This document shows, piece by piece, positions 53,073 to 59,435 of a stretch of 59,435 bases of DNA. A model generated the notes under the pieces. It ran no database searches and was not told the DNA's origin. It worked only from the letters and a program-made list of their open reading frames with translations. This DNA is from Nostoc sp. WHI (GTDB lineage: Bacteria > Cyanobacteriota > Cyanobacteriia > Cyanobacteriales > Nostocaceae): the NCBI RefSeq assembly GCF_015714725.1, contig NZ_WBKM01000151.1, positions 1 through 59,435 of the forward strand, in the 5' to 3' direction. Each line of letters starts with the position of its first letter. Positions within the stretch are counted from its first letter, which is position 1. The translations under genes were made by a program, and so were the position numbers.

Positions 53073-53822
53073 GGCGGTCTTAGTTAAAATTAATAGTTAC
53101 GCCTATTTCATAAAGTCTATCTACCGGGATTAAACGCATTTCCAACCCAGCTAAAAGAATTAAGACTTGATTTATTATAAATCCTTATAATACCCTGATT
53201 TCAGGCATTAAATACATTTAATTGCTCAGTTAACCGTAGTTTTATATTACACCAGTCAAGTTGTAGCTAATTGGCGAACTAGGCGATCGCTATTTTGCTC
53301 AGAAAATGGCTACAGCATAGACTCAGCAAGTAATTTTACCTTGTTTATGCTTTCTACTTTGTAGAAAGGCTGCATGATAAATTTCCACTGAGTTAATTAG
53401 GCGGGAAAATTTATAATTATGTCATTGCGAGTGGAACGTAGTAAAACGACGCATAAGACCGAAGTGGTCACGCTCCGCGTTAGCGAAACTGTCGCCTTAG
53501 CGATACGCAAGGGTTTTGGATGATTTACATTTTGTTATATAGTTAGGTTTATTTGTGCTTCCCTACTAAGGTTTAAAAATACTGTGTTTTGTTGTTGTTT
53601 ACGTTGTGGAAAGTAAAAACACACCCCAAGATAATGTTTATTTTTGGACATTATCAACGTTAATTTAGAGGTTTAAACCTCTAAATTATAAAATTTGAAA
53701 TCAAACACACTGTAACTCAGTTTAAATAAGTAAAAAATTAATTATTTACCAAAATTATTTCAGGACAAATGATAATATATACTTATGGCTTAAAGTAACC
53801 ACTTTTATAGAGGATGTAGACA
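53073..53822. other. 750-base intergenic region with palindromes
   Basis: No gene. A dispersed repeat with GTCATTGCGAGTGGAACG lies at about 53418-53520. Two inverted repeats sit in front of the DUF262 gene: GATAATGT/ACATTATC (53630-53637 and 53648-53655) and a loopless perfect 28-bp palindrome at 53661-53688 (half site TAATTTAGAGGTTT). They may be operators or a terminator. Confidence 0.7.
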
Positions 53823-54992
53823 ATGAATCTTGCACCAACAGAAGAAAAAATGTGGGAAAAATCACCTTCTAAAAATCACATCAAAATGTCTGATTCTGAG
53901 ATAAACCACAAGTATGAGTCTGGAGAACAAAGAATACTGACTGAAATGAATCGTGAAAAGCTACCAAGCTTTGTTGAAACGTTAAAGAAACCTGGATATA
54001 TGGATGTACGTCCTTTCTACCAAAGAAGAACTCGGTGGGATGAAAAGATGCAATCAAGACTAATTGAGTCATTCTTGATTAATATTCCTGTTCCCCCAAT
54101 TGTTCTTTATGAGAAAGAGTTCAACTGTTATGAAGTCATGGATGGTCAACAAAGAATTACTGCTCTTCGTGATTTTTATGATAACCGTTTAAAATTGACA
54201 GGACTCGAACTTTGGCCAGAACTCAACGGAAGAACATATACTAATCTTCCTGCCAAAATTAGAGCAGGTATTGATCGTCGCTCCATATCATCCATAGTTT
54301 TGATTACAGAGTCAGCATCAAATCCTGAAGAAGCTTTGCTATTGAAGCAACTTGCTTTTGAAAGACTAAATACAGGTGGGATCGCTTTAAGTCGTCAGGA
54401 AATACGTAATTGTCTATATTATGGTAAGTTTAATCAACTCTTACTTGAACTAGCAAATAATTCTATATTTGCGGATGCTTGGGGAATTCCAATTAATGAT
54501 AAAAAACAACTGGACGATAACAATATATATATAAAAATGGAAGATGCCGAATTAGTTCTTCGTTTTTTTTCTTTACGCCATATAGAAGATTTCCGTAGAG
54601 GAATGGAAGGTTTTATGGATCTATATATGATTAAAAGTCTCAATTTTTCTGATGAAGATATTGATATTCTCAAAAATATTTTCCTGCAAACTGTAACTTT
54701 AGCACACCAAATATATTCAAACAACTTATTTAAGCCCTTTGATCCCAGTACTGATACATGGAAGGAAAATGCTTATAAAGCTTATTATGATGCAGTTATG
54801 GTTGGACTCAGTAGATATTTGGCAAATGCAGATACTTTAGTGGCAAGAAAGTTAATAGTAATTGAAGAGACAAAAAAACTGTTTAGAACAGATACCTCAA
54901 AGCTATTTACAGGTGGAGGTCGAACCAAGTCCGATATTAAAGAAAGAATCAGGTTATTCGACGAAATGTTATCCCAAGTCATCGCAGGTTAA
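53823..54992 (+). CDS. DUF262 (ParB/Srx-fold) protein
   Basis: A 389-residue DUF262 protein. The N-terminal domain carries VRPFYQRRTRWDEKMQSRLI, FLINIPVPPIVLYE and the signature YEVMDGQQRITALRDF (D107-R111), the ParB-fold NTP-binding motif shared with GmrSD and SspE type restriction proteins. The remainder is helical and lacks a GmrSD-type HNH domain. The gene ends 6 bases before a HEPN-family gene, forming a two-gene operon. AT-rich codon use compared with neighbours hints at transfer. Confidence 0.88.
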   Translation: MNLAPTEEKMWEKSPSKNHIKMSDSEINHKYESGEQRILTEMNREKLPSFVETLKKPGYMDVRPFYQRRTRWDEKMQSRLIESFLINIPVPPIVLYEKEFNCYEVMDGQQRITALRDFYDNRLKLTGLELWPELNGRTYTNLPAKIRAGIDRRSISSIVLITESASNPEEALLLKQLAFERLNTGGIALSRQEIRNCLYYGKFNQLLLELANNSIFADAWGIPINDKKQLDDNNIYIKMEDAELVLRFFSLRHIEDFRRGMEGFMDLYMIKSLNFSDEDIDILKNIFLQTVTLAHQIYSNNLFKPFDPSTDTWKENAYKAYYDAVMVGLSRYLANADTLVARKLIVIEETKKLFRTDTSKLFTGGGRTKSDIKERIRLFDEMLSQVIAG

Positions 54993-54998
54993 AGAGCG

Positions 54999-55778
54999 AT
55001 GTTTGAGAAAATTTTAATGACAGGAAAAGTTAATATTAATACTGTCCGTTCCATTATTAAAACTAATGATAGACTGATGGATATTTCGTTTTATTCCAGT
55101 GCTATAATTAAGACCGAAATATGCGAAGAAACAGAATTAATCCTCAGTAAACTTTTGCAAGATATACCGAAAGCGAGAGAGTGGAGAGTTTACGACCATT
55201 GTGCTGTAGTAACACGCTTGTATGCAATTTATGAGCGTTTTGTAGAAGAATTAATTAGTGATTGGTTAATACTTTTACCAGGATTATATCCACGCTATTC
55301 AGATTTGGAGGAAACAATTAGAAATAATCACCAGTTGGGAGTAGGAAAATTACTGACTGAACTAAATAAAAACAGATATGAACACCTATCCTCTAAGAAA
55401 GTTATGCAAGGTTTATTTTATGGAACTACTGGTGAAAAAGAGTACGAATTACTGCCAGATGCGTTTCTCATTCATGAACAGAACTTACGCCGGGAAACTT
55501 TAGAAAGATTATTTGCAAATGCTGGCATATCAAACGCTTGGGCATGGGTTGAAAAACATAGATCCATCAAATATTTTTTAGAAGAAATTAGAGGAAATCA
55601 AAATACTGCGGAAGGAGAACTTAATGAATTTATTAGCTATCGTAATGATGCAGCACACGGTTTTCCTGATGATGTTCTGGGGGCTAGTGCATTATTAGAA
55701 CTATGCGACTTTGTAGATGCTTTGTCCCAAGCACTTGCTGAATTAGTAACTTATCAGGTGATTAAACGCAAGGAATAA
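54999..55778 (+). CDS. HEPN ribonuclease-like protein (MAE_28990 type)
   Basis: A 259-residue all-helical protein of the MAE_28990/MAE_18760-like HEPN group. The HEPN catalytic motif is YRNDAAH (R215, N216, H220; RX4H). HEPN domains with this motif are metal-independent RNases in toxin, CRISPR and abortive infection systems. In-frame TAA 55776-55778 is followed without any frame change by a 91-codon domain (next entry) that has no start of its own, so the original protein was probably about 350 residues. Start ATG 54999; ATG 55017 is an alternative. Confidence 0.8.
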   Translation: MFEKILMTGKVNINTVRSIIKTNDRLMDISFYSSAIIKTEICEETELILSKLLQDIPKAREWRVYDHCAVVTRLYAIYERFVEELISDWLILLPGLYPRYSDLEETIRNNHQLGVGKLLTELNKNRYEHLSSKKVMQGLFYGTTGEKEYELLPDAFLIHEQNLRRETLERLFANAGISNAWAWVEKHRSIKYFLEEIRGNQNTAEGELNEFISYRNDAAHGFPDDVLGASALLELCDFVDALSQALAELVTYQVIKRKE

Positions 55779-56054
55779 ATAGGGCAAATTAGAGAAGTTG
55801 GCAAAATCACTGAGTGGTTTAAGAAGCCTAATGCTGGAGTTGCAAAAGTTGAAGAAATTAAGTTATCCGTTGGAAACAAACTTTTATTAGTTAGTGAAGA
55901 GACATCTTGTTGTTATTTGGTTACTATCAACAGTATTAAAATTAATGATAATCCAGTGAATGATTTACAAACAACTACTGGGATGGAAGTTGGGTTAAAG
56001 TTTGATTTGAGTGCTAAAAAAGGGTTGCGTCTATATCAATTAGAATTTGAATAA
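55779..56054 (+). pseudogene. beta-barrel domain continuing the HEPN frame after a stop codon
   Basis: Directly after the HEPN stop the same frame continues: IGQIREVGKITEWFKKPNAG, VAKVEEIKLSVGNKLLLVSE, TTTGMEVGLKFDLSAKKGLR and ends at TAA 56052-56054. The pattern is that of an EF-Tu domain 2-like barrel, as also seen appended to U32-type proteins. No ATG, GTG or TTG lies before the first conserved residues. Either a nonsense mutation split the gene or the stop is read through. Confidence 0.65.
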
Positions 56055-56397
56055 TTAAGCATTTTAATTTTCGCAATACAAAAGAATAAAATATTATACG
56101 TATAATTACTAGGATAAGAGCGATTCTACGGAAAAGACTTGATTTTATTTGTACAGCCTGATTGAGTTCTACTAACGGCATTCCGTTGAGAATCTCCAGA
56201 CGTTTAGTGGCAATCTCGGTGTCTCCCCGTGCCACCTCATCTAAAACAACTTGTGAAATGTAGAGCGTGAATGCACTTCGGCGAAACTCCCACCACTCTC
56301 TTGTGATCTCTATATTTGCTGCCAAAATCAGATTTCTGGTTGATCTGGCTGTAAGGTAGCCCAAAATACTAGTTTCGATGTAGACAGTTTCACTCAT
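56014..56397 (-). pseudogene. PIN-domain toxin, C-terminally truncated
   Basis: Starts well at ATG 56397: MSETVYIETSILGYLTARST, then YISQVVLDEVARGD and RLEILNGMPLVEL, the first half of a VapC-type PIN domain. After about residue 82 the sequence is no longer PIN-like and the second acidic cluster (normally DALH-type) is missing. The break coincides with a 15-base direct repeat, AAGACTTGATTTTAT, at 56134-56148, whose twin lies upstream at 56425-56439. Confidence 0.7.
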
Positions 56398-56543
56398 ACG
56401 AAATAGGCTAGGAGCCTTTCTAATAAGACTTGATTTTATATGAATTTCTGTGATACTCTGCTTTCATCCATAAAGTACAGTTACTTGATAAGCTAACCGT
56501 AGTTTATGGCTACACAGTGTGCATCAAACGGAAATCACGCCTT

Positions 56544-57446
56544 ATGCCAAAAGATTGGTATGAATGGCACGACCTCTACAACACTGAGCCAACATTGCAA
56601 CAGCGTCTAGAAATCGTGCAAGAATATATTGCTTATAGCTTGAATGCCTCACCTGATGGCGCTATCCGAGTAGTGAGTGTTTGCGCGGGTGATGGGCGAG
56701 ATTTACTAGGAACTTTAAAAAATCATCCCCGTGCGAAGGATGTTTCTGCACGATTGGTTGAAATAAATTCAAATTTAGTTGAGCGGGGACGAGCAACTAT
56801 AGAGTCCTTGGGTTTAGCCAAGCAAATTGAGTTTATCAATGCAATACCTTTGCCAATTTACGAGGGTGAGTTGATATCTGAACTCCCTTTTCTCTGAGGC
56901 TTGGCAAAAACAATAAGTCCTAAAAATTCCTTCAAGGTTTCCCACAAGGTTTTTTAACGTATTGTCCGTAGTATCAAGGGTTTGATATTCCAAGCTACCT
57001 TATAAGCTAAACGCTTATGTATGGGTCATTTTGCCATTTTTGCCCAAATTTTTGTTGGCTCTTATTTTGGCAAAGGTATTGTCAATGGTGATGCAACTCT
57101 TTCCACTAACTATGTAGGAGCAGTACCAGCAGATATTGCGATCGCATGTGGTGTCTTAGGCCATGTGGCTGAGAAAATTGAACTCAATCGCTTAATCAAT
57201 AACTTGAGTTTTCTGAGTAAACCAGGTGCTTTTTTTATCTGGACTCGCGGACATTCTGACGGTATTCCCTACTCTGACAATGTACGGAAAATTTTGAATG
57301 CATCTGGATTTGAAGAAGTTAACTTCAAACTCACAGCTACAAGAAATATGGGTGTAGGACTTCATCGTTACCTTGGTGAAAACTTGGCTGCACCCAAAGA
57401 GCAACAGTTATTTGTGTTTTCTGGCGTTCCTAGTAAAGCGAGGTAA
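56544..57446 (+). pseudogene. class I SAM methyltransferase interrupted by a MITE
   Basis: The first part (from ATG 56544) reads PKDWYEWHDLYNTEPTLQQR and the SAM motif VVSVCAGDGRDLLG, up to KQIEFIN. The second part, from about 57088, continues GDATLSTNYVGAVPADIAIA, CGVLGHVAE, and ends in GVPSKAR. Removing the 240-bp insertion and one copy of its target duplication restores the codons for EFINGDATLS in one frame, giving about 220 residues. The substrate is unknown. As it stands the gene makes only a truncated product. Confidence 0.85.
56842..57081. mobile_element. 240-bp MITE inside a methyltransferase gene
   Basis: Perfect 15-base terminal inverted repeats CAATACCTTTGCCAA (56842-56856) and complement (57067-57081) are flanked by direct TCAATG duplications (56836-56841 and 57082-57087). 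No transposase ORF. The reading frame of the host gene is restored exactly by excision of the element plus one duplication. Confidence 0.9.
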
Positions 57447-57450
57447 AAAA

Positions 57451-58674
57451 ATGTCTATTCAAAACACAGTGTCAACTTGGGAAGAAGTTTTAGAAACTGC
57501 TCAAAAAAATACCTCTGCGCGTAGGGTAAAGAGGCCGGGACAATCTCCTTCTACGGCACCAATACCCATCAGTTTACAGAAACTTCCCCCAAACACAGAA
57601 CCGCCAGTCTTGCTTTATCGAGATACTAATTCCTGGTGTCCTTTCTGCGAGCGAGTTTGGTTTGCTCTGGAAGAAAAGGAAATTCCCTTTGCAACGGAGT
57701 TTATTGATTTAAGTAATAAACCCAAATGGTACACTGACATAGTTCCCACAACCCTTGTCCCAGCAGCAAAAATTGAGGGTAACTTAGTATATGAATCCAA
57801 AGATATTCTCTTGGCTTTAGAAGAAAGGTTTCCACATCCAGCATTATTGCCGGAAAATCCAGAGGAAAACGCTGTTGCTAGACAGTTGGTTGAAGAAGCT
57901 GAGACTAACGGTTTTAGAGAGATTGCTTACAAATTTCTGAGAGAAGCACCTCTAGATGCTGATGAGTTGGCAAACTCACAAGCAGCATTTGAGGCGAAGT
58001 TAGATGAACTTGAGCAAGCTTTGGCTAAATACCCCGGCGCTTACTTTGTCAGTACATTTAGCTTAGTTGACATTTTGTATAGTCCCCATCTGGATAGATT
58101 GGCGGCTAATTTACCTGTGTATCGGGAATATCACCTTAAAGGAAATCCCCGCTTTCCTCGAATTAATGCTTGGTTTGACGCACTTAATCAGCGTCCTGCT
58201 TATCACAGAGTGAAGTCGGATAATATCACCAATAATTTACTGTTGCGTCGCAGATGGGGTGTGGAACCGATTGGAAATCCTTTACCTCTGGATGTGGCAG
58301 ATAGTGAGAAAATTCAATATCGCGCCGAAGCAGCTGAGAGATTGAGCGATAATCGGGAAGTTGCGATCGCAGATATTATCAAAAATTCTGGAGTCCAAGC
58401 AATAGCCGCAGATGGTGATTTTACCACAGTTAAAGACGCTGTTGATTTTCACCTGCGACAACTAGCTGATTATCTGATTCATGGCAATGGCGAAACTTTA
58501 CCGGGTGGTCGGACGGGTGGTAAAAATAGCAGTGTTGATCCTATCTTCGCTGCTGTGGGGGCGATCGCTTTCGCATATTTGAGAAATCGCATCTGCGCCC
58601 CCCGTGATATGAGTGCTGGTGCAGCAACGGCGTTTCGGGCTGCGATCGATAAATTGTTGGCTTCTGTTTATTAA
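57451..58674 (+). CDS. glutathione S-transferase family protein with long C-terminal extension
   Basis: A 407-residue protein from ATG 57451. The thioredoxin-like domain (about 50-130) has a redox CPFC site (C63-C66 in SWCPFCERVWFAL) and VPTTLVPAAKIEGNLVYESK; the helical GST domain follows to about 265. The last 130 residues (RRRWGVEPIGNPLPLDVADS onward) are not part of a normal GST and I do not recognise them. The two-cysteine site suggests a glutaredoxin-like or omega-class thiol transferase rather than a conjugating GST. It starts just after the methyltransferase gene ends (4 bases). Confidence 0.85.
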   Translation: MSIQNTVSTWEEVLETAQKNTSARRVKRPGQSPSTAPIPISLQKLPPNTEPPVLLYRDTNSWCPFCERVWFALEEKEIPFATEFIDLSNKPKWYTDIVPTTLVPAAKIEGNLVYESKDILLALEERFPHPALLPENPEENAVARQLVEEAETNGFREIAYKFLREAPLDADELANSQAAFEAKLDELEQALAKYPGAYFVSTFSLVDILYSPHLDRLAANLPVYREYHLKGNPRFPRINAWFDALNQRPAYHRVKSDNITNNLLLRRRWGVEPIGNPLPLDVADSEKIQYRAEAAERLSDNREVAIADIIKNSGVQAIAADGDFTTVKDAVDFHLRQLADYLIHGNGETLPGGRTGGKNSSVDPIFAAVGAIAFAYLRNRICAPRDMSAGAATAFRAAIDKLLASVY

Positions 58675-58821
58675 TTTTGTGGGCGTTGCTGATTGAATGA
58701 ATTTGCCGGGCTACGCCCCGTTAACGCTAACACGCACAGACGCAGCGAAAAGACGGAGCGCTTCTGAATTCTGACTCCTGAATTCTGCCGTACTGTAGAA
58801 ACATTTATTGAGGAAAGGGAA

Positions 58822-59435
58822 TTGCTAACAGTCTATAGTGAAAATGAACTACAGTTAACTGCTGATGTACTGGTTATTGGTGGTGGCCCTGCCGCAGCAT
58901 GGGCAGCCTGGGCAGCCGCATCCCAAGGTGGCAAAGTCATCATTGTTGATAAAGGTTTTCTGGGTACGAGTGGTGCTGCTGCTGCTAGTGGCAATGGCAT
59001 CATGGCCCCTTCTCCAGAGAATTGGAACAAAGTTTTATCGGAGCGTTATCACCAAGGAAAAAACCTTGCTAACTTACGTTGGATCGAGCGTGTTATCGAA
59101 AAAACCTGGCTGAGTTTGCCCCTAGTGGAAAGTTGGGGCTATCGTTTCCCTAAAGAAGATGGGGAATCTGTGCGTCAGAGCTATTATGGCCCTGAATATA
59201 TGCGGGTACTTCGCAAAAACCTTTTGCGTGTTGGTGTGCAGATTCTTGATCAAAGTCCGGCTCTAGAGCTTTTATTGGCTGACGACGGCTCAGTCGCTGG
59301 TGCAAGAGGTGTGCAGAGGCAAGATCATCGTACCTATATCGTTCGGGCTGGTGCAGTAGTCTTAGCCAATGGCGGTTGTGCATTCTTGAGTAAAGCATTA
59401 GGGGGAGCAATGCGATTTTGTGAGATAACCCCACC
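58822..59435 (+). CDS. FAD-dependent oxidoreductase (fumarate reductase/APS reductase-type), partial
   Basis: The gene starts at TTG 58822 with GAGG 8 bases upstream and runs off the window. The N-terminus ADVLVIGGGPAAAWAAWAAA is a Rossmann FAD motif; KVIIVDKGFLGTSGAAAASG is the flavin-binding glycine/serine segment of the succinate dehydrogenase/fumarate reductase flavoprotein family; AVVLANGGCAFLSKALG is the second conserved motif. After SKALG the sequence (GAMRFCEITP) no longer looks like the family, which could reflect an insertion or frameshift just at the edge. Confidence 0.75.
   Translation, partial: MLTVYSENELQLTADVLVIGGGPAAAWAAWAAASQGGKVIIVDKGFLGTSGAAAASGNGIMAPSPENWNKVLSERYHQGKNLANLRWIERVIEKTWLSLPLVESWGYRFPKEDGESVRQSYYGPEYMRVLRKNLLRVGVQILDQSPALELLLADDGSVAGARGVQRQDHRTYIVRAGAVVLANGGCAFLSKALGGAMRFCEITP

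Overview
The window looks like chromosome from a filamentous, Nostoc-type cyanobacterium. The HIP1 octamer GCGATCGC is scattered throughout. There are short tandemly repeated repeats (7-base units such as AGGAGTT and CCCTACT) between genes, and many typically cyanobacterial families: Ycf66, DUF3119, DUF3086, DUF1997, DUF4079, AAA-like ATPases, a zinc-ribbon Ser/Thr kinase and an InrS-like metal sensor. I see no tRNA, rRNA or CRISPR array.

Left part (1-9.6 kb) is an accessory, decaying region. It starts with a broken TPR gene, then a higBA toxin-antitoxin pair, a ribbon-helix-helix protein and a 95-bp palindromic MITE. Next comes the remnant of a type V-K CRISPR-associated transposon: tnsB has lost its C-terminus and is fused in frame to the last codons of tnsC, tniQ has an internal deletion, and one transposon end with four TnsB-type repeats survives. 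cas12k, the array and the other end are gone. After a large membrane protein and an IS630 fragment there is an unusual Argonaute locus: a PD-(D/E)XK nuclease domain followed, across a one-base frameshift, by a MID-PIWI module with a complete D-E-D-H set. A vapBC pair closes the region.

The middle (9.7-38 kb) is mostly housekeeping: chorismate mutase and SppA; the conserved run mlaE, DUF3119, DUF3086, plsY; an InrS-like repressor; menH-like hydrolase; a phage-type lysozyme apparently starting at CTG; NmrA-like and DUF proteins; an ankyrin-repeat protein and a ParA-like ATPase; phoD with a textbook Pho box; a second vapBC; a kinase; gnd; ycf66; an amidase and holB (no ordinary start codon). An IS605 element that has lost the 5' ends of both tnpA and tnpB, a DUF411 copper-type protein, a Uma2 nuclease and a 42-bp tandem repeat precede a MocR-type regulator.

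The right part (39-59.4 kb) has two adjacent AAA-like ATPases, YbjN, a lipoate-ligase-like protein, an HD hydrolase, a pair of tandem 137-bp repeats that look like small RNA genes downstream of purH, then purH, ileS and an oxidoreductase fused to a persulfide-dioxygenase-like domain. It ends in another accessory patch: a DUF262 plus HEPN operon in which an in-frame stop separates a C-terminal beta-barrel domain, a truncated PIN toxin, a methyltransferase gene split by a 240-bp MITE with a clean 6-bp target duplication, a GST-family protein and the start of a flavoprotein that runs off the edge.

The most noteworthy items are the crippled V-K transposon, the nuclease-Argonaute polypeptide, the DUF262-HEPN-barrel operon and the tandem RNA-like repeats.
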